15,067 bases of DNA. Source: Candidatus Nitrosopolaris nunavutensis. GTDB lineage: Archaea > Thermoproteota > Nitrososphaeria > Nitrososphaerales > Nitrososphaeraceae. The stretch's first letter is position 1, and each line of letters opens with the position of its first letter. The translations under genes and the position numbers were made by a program. The DNA is taken from positions 538 through 15,604 of the forward strand of contig DAOM01000168.1 of assembly GCA_002501855.1 (NCBI GenBank), given 5' to 3'. Of this stretch, positions 7,300-13,990 are shown piece after piece. The notes beneath the pieces were generated by a model. It was not told the origin of the DNA. It did not search any database and saw only the letters and a program-made list of their open reading frames with translations.

Positions 7300-7473
7300 T
7301 CATGAATGCTCAGATTTTTCAAATTCCAAACCTTGTTCAGACGCAAAGGGTAATGTATTTCCTGTCCTGCCGTATTTGCCTGCATGTAGTTTGATAGTTG
7401 ATGTGGATGCATACCATTTGCCGTTATCAACAAAATCAAACCAAAGAGGCCGTCTTATTTCTTCTGATTTGCT
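7300..7473 (-). pseudogene. 57-codon gene fragment without a start codon
   Basis: The minus-strand frame from a stop just above 7473 down to the TGA at 7300-7302 is open. It reads RRPLWFDFVDNGKWYASTST then IKLHAGKYGRTGNTLPFA and ends FEKSEHS. Composition and hydrophobic pattern look like genuine protein. The frame contains no ATG, GTG or TTG and begins directly after an A/T-only tract, so it seems to be the 3' part of a gene whose 5' end is gone. No family was recognised. The overlapping plus-strand ORF at 7289-7498 is its antisense shadow. Confidence 0.35.
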
Positions 7474-7613
7474 TTATTTTATTTTATTATTCAGATGATT
7501 TCACTTACTGAAATTTCCAGCCTAGAACCTGTTAAAATTAGATCCATACATACTGTCTGTCGTACTACTCTTAGAAAAAAAAGAGAGGGAACGTGTCTTG
7601 CTTTCATTCAAGA

Positions 7614-7931
7614 TTATTTGTGTATGTCGGCTGAATTGTCGGCTGAGTTAAGGCATACTGTGCCGCTAACGCTACCGCCATCGCTAACGCTACCGCCAGT
7701 CAAACCGAGGGTACTGACGCCTAGAGTGGAACTTTCGGGTTGCGGGACTGGTACGCCAGTACAGCTATTTTGCTGATTAACCTGTTGATCAACTTTTATG
7801 CTGTTTTTGTGATTGTTGTTATTGTTGTGGTGTTTGTACGCCAACGCCTGTTGTGGTATAGCGAATGCTACTGCCGTCAGTGTCATAGCTGCGACGACAG
7901 CTACGATTGCTAAAGCTGCATTGTGGTTCAT
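7614..7931 (-). CDS. Small secreted Asn/His-rich protein, copy 2
   Basis: This 105-residue paralogue of the protein at 176-454 has the same signal peptide (cleavage after PQQALA), the same HHNNNNNHKNSIKVDQQ block and nearly the same C-terminus (ADNSADIHK). It keeps both cysteines, in NSCTG and TVCLN. The middle is 13 residues longer. Part of the gain is a repeated Gly-Gly-Ser-Val-Ser unit encoded by an 18-bp tandem repeat, and the rest is a Pro/Thr/Leu-rich stretch. About 150 bp upstream is also closely similar to copy 1, so the whole promoter-plus-gene cassette was duplicated in inverted orientation. Synonymous changes between the copies, with signal peptide and both termini preserved, suggest selection on those parts. 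Function unknown; exported, probably with one disulfide. Confidence 0.8.
   Translation of the reverse strand: MNHNAALAIVAVVAAMTLTAVAFAIPQQALAYKHHNNNNNHKNSIKVDQQVNQQNSCTGVPVPQPESSTLGVSTLGLTGGSVSDGGSVSGTVCLNSADNSADIHK
7664..7699 (-). repeat. 18-bp tandem repeat inside secreted protein copy 2
   Basis: Two nearly identical 18-bp units (7664-7681 and 7682-7699) differ only at the last base. They encode the repeated GGSVS unit. The repeat is absent from copy 1 and is an in-frame length change in a linker. Confidence 0.7.
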
Positions 7932-7955
7932 TTCTCAGAGGGCTATCTACAAGTA

Positions 7956-8033
7956 TTCTATATTTGAGATGCTCCACAGCAACTGCTAGAAATAGAGAAG
8001 AATTTGTCGATATATTCAAACCCTGATATATTC
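7956..8033 (-). promoter_or_regulatory. Promoter region of secreted protein copy 2
   Basis: On the minus strand GAATATATC occurs at 8033-8025 and 8017-8009, again with a 16-nt period, and AAATATAGAA at 7965-7956 lies about 30 nt before the ATG at 7931. The order, spacing and most bases match the region before copy 1 (73-148). The similarity extends further upstream (AATCTTTCTAAT and TTCTCTTCAA motifs in both). Confidence 0.5.
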
Positions 8034-8116
8034 GATTAGAAAGATTATAGTCATAATCTTGCTTTATCTATTGAAGAGAATACAACCATGGTTAATATCT
8101 TTCATCGATTATGAAT

Positions 8117-8155
8117 AATACTCGAATAACGACCAATCCGATTTATTCGAGTATT
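8117..8155. repeat. 13-bp perfect inverted repeat
   Basis: AATACTCGAATAA (8117-8129) and TTATTCGAGTATT (8143-8155) are exact reverse complements around a 13-nt spacer. It lies in the roughly 340-bp gene-free stretch between secreted copy 2 and the ruined third copy. No T run follows, so a regulator-binding palindrome or a structural element fits better than a terminator. Apart from this and the copy 2 promoter, I see nothing else in 8050-8390. Confidence 0.55.
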
Positions 8156-8392
8156 TAACAATAAGGATTTTATAGTTTGGCTTGAAGAAGACGTAGAGTA
8201 GTTGTTAGAGTATTGGGTGGCTGATCTACTCTTCCAACTCCAAGTCTCTAAGCCGTCTACACTCTTTTAGACTTGATCAATAACAACATATAGACAATTT
8301 GATACTATTAGAATAAGTTTGTATTATTATTTCTATTGAGATTAGCTCCATGCCCACCGTTGTATTGACAAAAATGGAGAGTAAGTTCGAGA

Positions 8393-8512
8393 TTATTTGC
8401 GTATGTCGGCACTATTTTGGGCTCTACTGTCGCCGAAGCTCTGAAAATCTGTGGATGGCTGGAGCCAGCGATAGCGGATGGGGGCTTGAGCAGCATCTGC
8501 TGATTGACAGTC
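8393..8512 (-). pseudogene. Ruined third copy of the secreted Asn/His-rich protein
   Basis: Only the 3' part is left. It ends QNSADIRK before TAA, matching DNSANIHK and DNSADIHK of the two full copies. The DNA after the stop (AAATAATC, then a CTCCATTTTT-type T run) also matches the downstream DNA of copy 1. Further up, TVNQQ in another frame recalls VDQQVNQQ, so frameshifts are present. The signal peptide and Asn/His block are absent. It abuts the 3' end of the LhgO-like gene (stop at 8514), which probably replaced the 5' part. Confidence 0.5.
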
Positions 8513-8513
8513 A

Positions 8514-9899
8514 TTAGCATCTACTCGAACCTCGAAGCTGATCAGATATTGCAGCAATATCCCAAATACGCTTTTTATTATTTTTGATGCTGTTGATAGT
8601 GGAGGAATTTGATGTTGATGCTGATAACAATATTCCATCCTCTATGAGTTCATTTACAATCATAGCTGCCATAGGTAAAGCTCCAGTCGCGCCTGGAGAG
8701 TTATAATTAAGCACGTGTAGAGTATTTTCATTTTTAATAATCAGCGTGTCTTCAACAAATTTTCCGTTTCTATCTATCAAAGAGGATCTGATGCCTGCGG
8801 TCCCTCTTTGTGTAAAAGACGATGGCCTAAGTTGGGGTAGGAATTCTCTTGCCCTATTTATCATGGCAGTTTTAGAAAGTGAGCTTTTTAATTCACTACT
8901 TGCCAGCAATAGAAATTGTCTATTGAGGAATATTTTCCGTGCTCCGGTTTTGGATGATTCAAAAATCTTTGGTATCAAATACTTGACGTTAGTGTTCCAA
9001 CTATACGCATAAGGCGAAAAGACAGGGACAGCATTAGGGCCTACCTCCCGCTTGCCGTCAACGCGCAGTATCCAATGGGGGTCCAAAAAAGGATATTCTG
9101 GATGTTTTGGAACTGTGTAGATACTTACTTTCGTCAGATCACGATATTCCGAGGGCGCCTGCCAATATTCCCCTCTGAAATGAAGATCGGTATATTCGCG
9201 AGCTACTCCCATACCGTGTGCTATGTCAACTGCATTTCCGCCAGCTGTGTTGATGAGATATTTGGTTACAAACTTCTCTCCATTGTTTGTGTAAATTGCT
9301 ATATGACCATCATCGTTGTTGTGGTTGTGATTTCTTCGTATTATCCTAACAACTTTACTACCTGTAACTAGCTTGCATCCAAAAAGCCTTGCATCTTCCA
9401 TAAGTTCCCTAGTTACCGCCCCATAATCGATAGAACCATCCTTAGAGCAATAAATTCCTGCTAAACATTTTACATTAGGTTCGAAATCATGTACCTCGTC
9501 CTTTTCTAAGAACTGAATTTCATTTTTTTGTAATCCATTTGAGTAACCCCATTCTAAGTATTTGTGAAGCCTATCTATTCCCTTATCGTAGGTTGCAACT
9601 TCAAGGACTCCATCTTGTTTAAAAGATAACGACTTCAAACTGCAATATTCTTTTAACATGCTAAAACCAAGAAATGCGGCTTTTGCAACGAGCTTTTTCC
9701 TGACCGGGTCGTATAGAAATGGCGCATGGACTTTACCAGTATTTCTGGCACTGGCATGCAAAGAAATGTCCGCTTCCTGTTCAATAAGAAGTATATTATT
9801 AGAGCTTTGTGCAGCTGAGGAGCATAAAAAATATGCGATGGAGGTGCCTAAAATACCACCTCCAATAATTGCAATATCAAATCGATTTTCTGAATTCAA
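8514..9899 (-). CDS. lhgO: FAD-dependent L-2-hydroxyglutarate oxidase/dehydrogenase-like
   Basis: This is a 461-residue flavoprotein of the DAO superfamily. It most resembles LhgO/L2HGDH, which oxidises L-2-hydroxyglutarate to 2-oxoglutarate and so repairs a by-product of malate dehydrogenase. Seen: the FAD-binding GGGILG at 13-18 with Glu40 closing the Rossmann fold, the NTGKVHAP segment (53-60), NTAGGNAVD (217-225), VPKHPEYPFLDPHW (263-276), GPNAV (287-291) and a C-terminal NSPGATGALP (400-409) for FAD. The VP..PFL.PH and GPNA blocks are what point to LhgO rather than glycerol-3-phosphate or amino-acid oxidases. The start is TTG at 9899, since no ATG lies in frame before the stop at 9909-9911. 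The last 40 or so residues (Ser/Asn-rich) look like a variable tail. No partner gene is adjacent. Confidence 0.8.
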   Translation of the reverse strand: MNSENRFDIAIIGGGILGTSIAYFLCSSAAQSSNNILLIEQEADISLHASARNTGKVHAPFLYDPVRKKLVAKAAFLGFSMLKEYCSLKSLSFKQDGVLEVATYDKGIDRLHKYLEWGYSNGLQKNEIQFLEKDEVHDFEPNVKCLAGIYCSKDGSIDYGAVTRELMEDARLFGCKLVTGSKVVRIIRRNHNHNNDDGHIAIYTNNGEKFVTKYLINTAGGNAVDIAHGMGVAREYTDLHFRGEYWQAPSEYRDLTKVSIYTVPKHPEYPFLDPHWILRVDGKREVGPNAVPVFSPYAYSWNTNVKYLIPKIFESSKTGARKIFLNRQFLLLASSELKSSLSKTAMINRAREFLPQLRPSSFTQRGTAGIRSSLIDRNGKFVEDTLIIKNENTLHVLNYNSPGATGALPMAAMIVNELIEDGILLSASTSNSSTINSIKNNKKRIWDIAAISDQLRGSSRC

Positions 9900-10180
9900 T
9901 GAGCATGTTCAACAAATAATTATTGTAGTTATGTCATATTATTAGTTTCTTCGCCATCATTGCTATAATGACTAACTAATTCCTTTTTATTTTTGTATAG
10001 CTATATTATCTTATACTAGTTCACGCTCTCCATAATTTTTATTATTTATATTGGCTCTATTTACAAGCGGATAAACGCTTCAACCATGCCACCTACAACA
10101 AGTGTTTACCAAGAAGCACCGCTTACAAAACATATTAGCCGTCCTAATACCAAATTACATGATTTCTCTTAGAACAAAAA
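9900..10180. other. Gene-free AT-rich spacer
   Basis: I find no ORF of note. It should hold the promoter of the LhgO-like gene (a minus-strand AATAATTATTT lies about 18-28 nt before its TTG) and the 3' end of the broken gene at 10181. A short inverted repeat AAGCG/CGCTT is at 10065-10080. Confidence 0.4.
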
Positions 10181-10580
10181 TTAAATTTTTTCTTCGTTAA
10201 TTTGTTTTATTTTTTCTAGAACAAGATCGCTCAGCTCTTTAATCATTGGAACATTCGTTAGCTCGACAAGTGCTGGTAATGCACTTGTCTTGTAAGAGGC
10301 CAATGCCTCGATCAATTTTTTTCTTCTATCAATATTCCAAGACCAATATATAAGAATCTTAAGATTTTCGATCTCCCATTTCTCCTGCCACTCCCACAAT
10401 TGTGTAGACTTCCTCAATGCCACTATGTGTTTTGTTATTATTATACCAATCTCGGAAAGCTTGAGCGTCTTTTTCATCCAATTTTACTATTCTTTCTACA
10501 TTTTGAGCTGCGTTTAGATTCTGGGGTACAAGATTCTCTAATTCTACTAGTGCGAGACTATGTACCATAGACATTGACAT
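10181..10580 (-). pseudogene. Hypothetical gene split by a frameshift
   Basis: Two overlapping minus-strand frames together make one protein-like chain of about 130 residues. The first (from ATG 10580) reads MVHSLALVELENLVPQNLNA then DAQAFRDWYNNNKTHSGIEE, after which its composition turns poor (VAGEMGD). The second is good from TQLWEWQEKWEIENLK to the end IKQINEEKI. The switch lies near 10395-10405. Charged and Trp-rich helices suggest an all-alpha cytoplasmic protein. No family was recognised. Two genuine overlapping genes are possible, but the second frame's first 20 residues look unnatural, so a one-base shift (mutation or sequencing error) is more likely. The start has three closely spaced ATGs (10580, 10574, 10568). 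Confidence 0.5.
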
Positions 10581-10643
10581 AAAAGTCGTTTCTTAGCTTT
10601 AACCCTTCGTCCGACGAAATTATACATTCACAGAAAATTGCAT

Positions 10644-10677
10644 TAATCCGACGTTAAGGATACAGAATCCATTTTAG
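10644..10677 (+). repeat. 34-nt direct repeat, left copy (IS-end-like)
   Basis: This matches 12953-12986 at 29 of 34 positions on the same strand, beginning TAATCCGACG and ending CATTTTAG. The transposase frame begins right after it, so it is probably the left end of the insertion element. A weaker relative (GTCCGACGAAATTATAC) lies at about 10608-10625. Confidence 0.55.
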
Positions 10678-10773
10678 GGCTCTGTTAACATAAAAGATGG
10701 TTTAAGACATAACAAACGCGGACATATTCAAAAATACGAATGCAGAGATTGCAGACGGTATTTCACAATCAAT

Positions 10774-11502
10774 TTGGGATTTGAAAGAACGCGTGCCACT
10801 CCCCAAATCATAACGTCTGCGCTGCAATTGTATTTTACTGGAGAGTCATTGCGCAATGTTCAAAAATTCTTGAAATTACAAGGCGTCAACATCAATCACA
10901 ACACGGTCTATAGATGGATGAAAAAATACGTCGGCTTAATGCAAACGTATTTAGAAAAAATAACATCAAATGTTTCAGATGCTTGGCGCGCCGATGAATT
11001 GTATTTGAAAATTAAAGGAAATCCTAAATATTTATTCGCATTGATGGACGACCAAACAAGATTCTGGATAGCACAGCAAGTCGCTGATACGAAGTATACT
11101 TCAAATATTCAACCATTGTTTAAGGATGCTAAAGAAATTGCAGGAAAAAGACCAAACACGATGATAACAGATGGCGCGCCAAATTTCGCAGACGCATTCA
11201 AAAAAGAATTCTTTACGCTAAAAGATTCTAGGACAAGGCATATAGCTCACATTCGACTGCAAGGTGACCACAAAATGGAGCGCATGAACGGTGAAGTGCG
11301 CGATAGAGAAAAGAACATGCGCGGATTAAAAATCCAAAGCACAGCGGTTCTCCCGTGTTATCAATTGTATCATAATTATTTTAGGGCACATATGGCATTG
11401 AATGGAAAGACGCCTGCTGAGAAATGCGGAATAATAATCGAAGGCCAAGATAAATGGAAGACGGTGATTGAGAACGCAGCAAAGAAAGGAAAAGCGGTAT
11501 GA
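10774..11502 (+). CDS. DDE transposase, IS240/IS6-like, damaged
   Basis: From the TTG at 10774 this is 242 residues. The catalytic triad is visible as Asp74 (RADELYLKIKG), Asp133 (MITDGAPNF) and Glu169 (DHKMERMNGEVRDRE), with the family's C-terminal YHNYFRAHMALNGKTPAEKCG. An HTH-like stretch (GESLRNVQKFLKLQGVNINH) is at 24-43. The frame is open upstream to a TAG at 10675-10677 and encodes IKDGLRHNKRG and YECRDCRRYF. That is the second half of the N-terminal zinc ribbon, but the first CxxC is missing. Compared with the second copy (DHNNNKMER), three codons are deleted just before Glu169, in a CAA/AAC-rich tract. So the enzyme lacks part of its DNA-binding zinc finger and has altered catalytic spacing, and is probably inactive. 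Confidence 0.75.
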   Translation: MGFERTRATPQIITSALQLYFTGESLRNVQKFLKLQGVNINHNTVYRWMKKYVGLMQTYLEKITSNVSDAWRADELYLKIKGNPKYLFALMDDQTRFWIAQQVADTKYTSNIQPLFKDAKEIAGKRPNTMITDGAPNFADAFKKEFFTLKDSRTRHIAHIRLQGDHKMERMNGEVRDREKNMRGLKIQSTAVLPCYQLYHNYFRAHMALNGKTPAEKCGIIIEGQDKWKTVIENAAKKGKAV

Positions 11503-11699
11503 TTAGGCCATGTTCAAAGTGTCCGAATGGTATTATGGAGGGAGAGACCCAAGAAATCCCCAAACAAATCCCATTACCAATCATACATGCAATGGCTATA
11601 CCAGTCGAAAGCTATCTACCGTTTATCATGAGGAAATACCATCATTATACTGTCTATATATGCTCTACTTGCGGTTTCTTGGAAGTATTCCTATCGTGA
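11499..11699 (+). CDS. Small zinc-ribbon protein overlapping the transposase stop
   Basis: This is a 66-residue protein with two CxxC pairs: Cys5/Cys8 (PCSKCPNG) and Cys55/Cys58 (YICSTCGFLEVFL). The spacing and the C-terminal CGFxE strand are typical of a zinc ribbon. The middle (EIPKQIPLPIIHAMAIPVES) is regular and free of low complexity, which argues for a real gene. Its ATG overlaps the transposase TGA as ATGA, so it could be translationally coupled. It might be an accessory ORF of the element. More likely it is a host gene into which the element inserted, which would have replaced the natural first codons. DNA- or RNA-binding is a reasonable guess, but no function is known. Confidence 0.55.
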   Translation: MIRPCSKCPNGIMEGETQEIPKQIPLPIIHAMAIPVESYLPFIMRKYHHYTVYICSTCGFLEVFLS

Positions 11700-11751
11700 T
11701 GCCTTAATGGAAATCGTCGTACTAATTGCGTCTCTCAAATACTTCTTTGTA

Positions 11752-11991
11752 GACCACAACAATAACAAAATGGAGCGTTTGAATGGCGAAGTGCGTGACA
11801 GAGAAAAGACCATGAGAGGATTAAAGAAATCTGATACGAAGATTCTGTCTGGCTACCAAATTTATCATAATTATTTCAGACCACATGAAGCGTTGAAAGG
11901 CAAAACCCCTGCTGAGAAATGTGGAATTATTATTGAAGGCGAAAACAAGTGGAAGACTGTTATTGAGAATGCGAGTAAATTCAAGGGCTAA
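11752..11991 (+). pseudogene. 3' remnant of a second transposase copy
   Basis: It encodes DHNNNKMERLNGEVRDREKT and on to the end, aligned over its whole 79 residues with the C-terminus of the transposase at 10774-11502 (YHNYFRPHEALKGKTPAEKCG, IIIEGENKWKTVIENA). Roughly four of five bases agree, so it is a separate older copy rather than a recent duplication. Everything before the catalytic Glu region is missing. An ATG at 11707 opens the frame but the 15 codons after it are not transposase-like. This copy keeps the NNN that the other has lost. Confidence 0.75.
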
Positions 11992-12951
11992 TATTTGGTG
12001 GAGGACATAGATCACATGCACCGTAGCCAGCCAATACTTGTCCGCCATGGATATATTCATGCAGATATTCAATATCATCGCTTAATTCATCTATTCTTTC
12101 ATTCGTGATTAGTTGTTTACGTAATTCAGAATATTGTTCGACTCTATTTTTGATATCGTTATTTAGTACTAATGCGCCTATCACTTCTTTTAATTTCTTG
12201 ATTAGCCTATCTTCTCCTTGAGCCAAGGCAAGAAGCTGGTTTCCATGCCATAATTGGCTTTTGTTATTACTTATCACCTTTTCAGAAAGGATGATGGTAG
12301 ACTCTTTTGCATACACGGTATCAAATATTACCCTGAAAACAAAAATATGAAGATAAATATTATTGTCTGTGAGAGAAGTGTCTCTACTTTTCTTTAAGCC
12401 TGGACAGGCAGACGCAATTTTATCTGTAATTATCTTTTGAAATGATGGTGTCACGGTTATTGGTGTATCAGATACCATAATCTCCTGAATTTTTTTACAC
12501 GTTTCTATATGATTCGTCCCTATCTCAGTGATAAATTCTAATACCTTTGGATATGCGTCCTCTAAATGTTTCATCATATACTTCATAAACCGTACTTTAG
12601 TATACTCTACTGCAGATTTTATTTCTAATGTACCTCTCTATATTCGCATGTAGTAAAAGTATTTGGTCCTTGTTTCCAGCTCTTTAGCGCGTTTACGAGC
12701 TGTCTAGAGTGACATTTGTAATGTGTAAAAAATCCTTGTTGTTTATCTTGCTTTGATTTATCAAGCCTTGTATATAATTGAACGTCATTTGAGATGCCGC
12801 AGTCACCAGCGGTATGAACCAATCCCCTGTCATTGTAAGGACAGTGCGATATTGCAGGGTATTTAAACCCTGAATCAGAGCACACTGAAAGTATGGTATG
12901 GCCGACTATTTCATTCTTTATCTGACGACCGCATACAATTATTTTAGAAGG
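11981..12951 (-). pseudogene. Broken host gene of about 320 codons, unknown family
   Basis: The 5' part (12951-12640) reads IIVCGRQIKNEIVGHTILS, then FKYPAISHCPYNDRGLVHTA and FFTHYKCHSRQLVNALKSWK, with several Cys and His that could bind zinc. The 3' part (201 residues from ATG 12586, open from further up) reads MKHLEDAYPKVLEFITEIG and continues as mostly helical sequence. It ends CDLCPPP just before running into transposase DNA, which supplies the last residues and stop. The two frames join cleanly if one AG is removed from AGAGAG (minus strand, 12639-12634), giving CEYRGTLEIKS, so a slippage event broke the gene. The 5' edge is cut at 12952 by the IS-like 34-nt repeat. If the 3' ORF is expressed alone, it would be a 201-residue cytoplasmic protein. 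Family not recognised. Confidence 0.55.
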
Positions 12952-12952
12952 C

Positions 12953-12986
12953 TAATCCGACGGCAAGTATACAGCACCCATTTTAG
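12953..12986 (+). repeat. 34-nt direct repeat, right copy
   Basis: It is 29/34 identical to 10644-10677 and in the same orientation. No transposase sequence follows it. It abuts the open end of the broken gene at 11981-12951 and is probably the left tip of a deleted IS copy, or a duplicated IS end. Confidence 0.5.
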
Positions 12987-13206
12987 CAATCTTTATCTAT
13001 TTCCAGGATAAGCAATTCTCTCCTTTTTATAGTGCCTATGTCTATGAGAGAATATCAATAAAGCATATATGATATTTAGCACGCTCGTAGTGCATTCTTA
13101 CACTTGGCTTCTGCTAGTATCTCAGATCCCCGATCTAAAATTTTTGCCTTGACTAGACAATGCAATTCCTACTACGGAATATCGCAATTCCTTCAATCCG
13201 CCTAGT
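12987..13206. other. Gene-free stretch with short repeats
   Basis: No coding frame was seen. GACTAG (13151-13156) and CTAGTC (13202-13207) are inverted. Between them GCAATTCCT is repeated at 13162-13170 and 13184-13192, and ATTCC/GGAAT (13166-13180) can form a small hairpin. The meaning is unknown, and short matches like these could be chance. Confidence 0.3.
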
Positions 13207-13374
13207 CTATACGGTTCGACTCAAGACCAGAATTTCATTCAAAACCCAATTCAATGTCTCGATCTCTGTCCAGAGACTATCTGTGTATGCTCTGTTGTGA
13301 GTCTTGTGCATTTTGTGTCTTATTTGTTCGATTCTGTCTTTAATTTTCTGTTCCAATTTAAATAATTCGCTCAT
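13207..13374 (-). CDS. Small coiled-coil protein
   Basis: From the ATG at 13374 this is 55 residues, strongly helical and charged: FKLEQKIKDRIEQIRHKMHK followed by AYTDSLWTEIETLNWVLNEI. Heptad-like spacing of L/I suggests a coiled coil and self-association. The frame continues upstream to a GTG at 13419, but the extra residues (WIYRRSNHSSIH) are not helical. No homologue was recognised. The natural composition makes it more credible than other small frames nearby. No Shine-Dalgarno was seen. Confidence 0.45.
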   Translation of the reverse strand: MSELFKLEQKIKDRIEQIRHKMHKTHNRAYTDSLWTEIETLNWVLNEILVLSRTV

Positions 13375-13580
13375 ATGGATCGATGAATGGTTCGACCGTC
13401 GATATATCCATTGGAGCACTTAACTGAGACGGGGTCTACTCCTAGTGATACCGACGACGTGTGTACGCTCTTCCAATTCAATCATTTTTCCCATTATTGC
13501 TCACGGTACTCTTGGTACGTACGATGCCTATGGTGCTAACACTCAAGGGCTGAACAGCGATAGTTTGCCCAAATCCGGAA

Positions 13581-13615
13581 TGTTTTTTAGTTGAAAAACA
13601 TCGCCTGTTGCGATG
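13581..13615. repeat. Two abutting perfect hairpins upstream of a TATA box
   Basis: TGTTTTT (13581-13587) pairs with AAAAACA (13594-13600) over a 6-nt loop. CATCGC (13599-13604) pairs with GCGATG (13610-13615) over a 5-nt loop. The stems share two bases, so the two hairpins compete. ATATAAATTA at 13620-13629 follows at once and looks like a TATA box for the plus-strand ORF. Confidence 0.4.
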
Positions 13616-13619
13616 TGGG

Positions 13620-13629
13620 ATATAAATTA
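13620..13629 (+). promoter_or_regulatory. TATA-like element
   Basis: ATATAAATTA would place transcription start near 13650-13655, inside the open frame that leads to the ORF at 13712-13918. Confidence 0.35.
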
Positions 13630-13711
13630 GTCAGATAAAGAAAAGAGGGATAGGGTACTTATCTCTATTCCAATATTATCCGGAAAAATTCCCCTCGGCA
13701 TCGATTTCCGG

Positions 13712-13918
13712 TTGAAGATCGCCGGCGACGTTATTAAGAAATGCCAGTCTATTACTATCGATACTATGGCTACAACCGTTCCCGTCGATATTCCTCAAGA
13801 GTCATGGAATGGTAGAATCAAGGAAGTAGTACCTAGGATATTTGGCGATCTAAAATACTTGGGACGTTTAACAAAGCAAGGCCCTTTTATAATATTTCAG
13901 GACGGCCCAAAGAAATGA
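13712..13918 (+). CDS. Small ORF of unknown function, start uncertain
   Basis: Counted from the TTG at 13712 it has 68 residues, reading LKIAGDVIKKCQSITID, then VPVDIPQESWNGRIKEVVPR and LTKQGPFIIFQDGPKK. The frame is open further up to a stop at 13628-13630 and reads sensibly there too (VLISIPILSGKIPLGIDF), but no ATG, GTG or TTG is available in that part. A TATA-like element and two hairpins precede it. It may be a real small gene using TTG, or the 3' part of a larger lost gene. It is alpha/beta in appearance, with no signal peptide and one cysteine. Family not recognised. Confidence 0.35.
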   Translation: MKIAGDVIKKCQSITIDTMATTVPVDIPQESWNGRIKEVVPRIFGDLKYLGRLTKQGPFIIFQDGPKK

Positions 13919-13990
13919 ACGAGGATATTATCGCTAGAAAGGGCTGCTCTTGCCTTGTTGAAAAATGAGTTGTACGTTATTTTATGCTTA

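Larger units (their letters stand above)
10644..11991 (+). mobile_element. Composite remnant of two IS240/IS6-type insertion sequences
   Basis: In the same orientation it holds an almost full-length transposase frame, a zinc-ribbon ORF, and the 3' fifth of a second, diverged transposase. The left boundary is set by the 34-nt repeat. The right boundary is set by the end of the second transposase frame. No inverted terminal repeats could be matched by eye, and no target-site duplication was found. Both copies appear dead. Confidence 0.6.

Noticed and set aside
7289..7498. Plus-strand ORF of 69 codons
   Set aside because: It is antisense to the more protein-like minus frame at 7300-7473, and its last third is encoded by an A/T tract. 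The 7239-7439 minus frame is also a shadow, overlapping the hairpin.
8746..9945. Three plus-strand ORFs (8746-9012, 9075-9371, 9658-9945)
   Set aside because: All are opposite the well-supported LhgO-like gene.
10985..11180. Two GGCGCGCC sites 188 bp apart in the transposase
   Set aside because: Both fall in codons for Ala-rich transposase motifs; probably chance within a locally more GC-rich gene.
11510..11707. Second plus-strand ORF overlapping the zinc-ribbon ORF
   Set aside because: It is the shifted frame; it lacks the paired CxxC motifs and its composition is poor.
11821..12078. Minus-strand ORF of 85 codons
   Set aside because: Mostly antisense to the transposase remnant, and it conflicts with the better frame at 11981-12586.
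13213..13222. GGTTCGACTC, a tRNA T-loop-like string
   Set aside because: The flanks do not pair to form a T arm, and no anticodon or acceptor stem could be found; no tRNA or rRNA was seen in the window.
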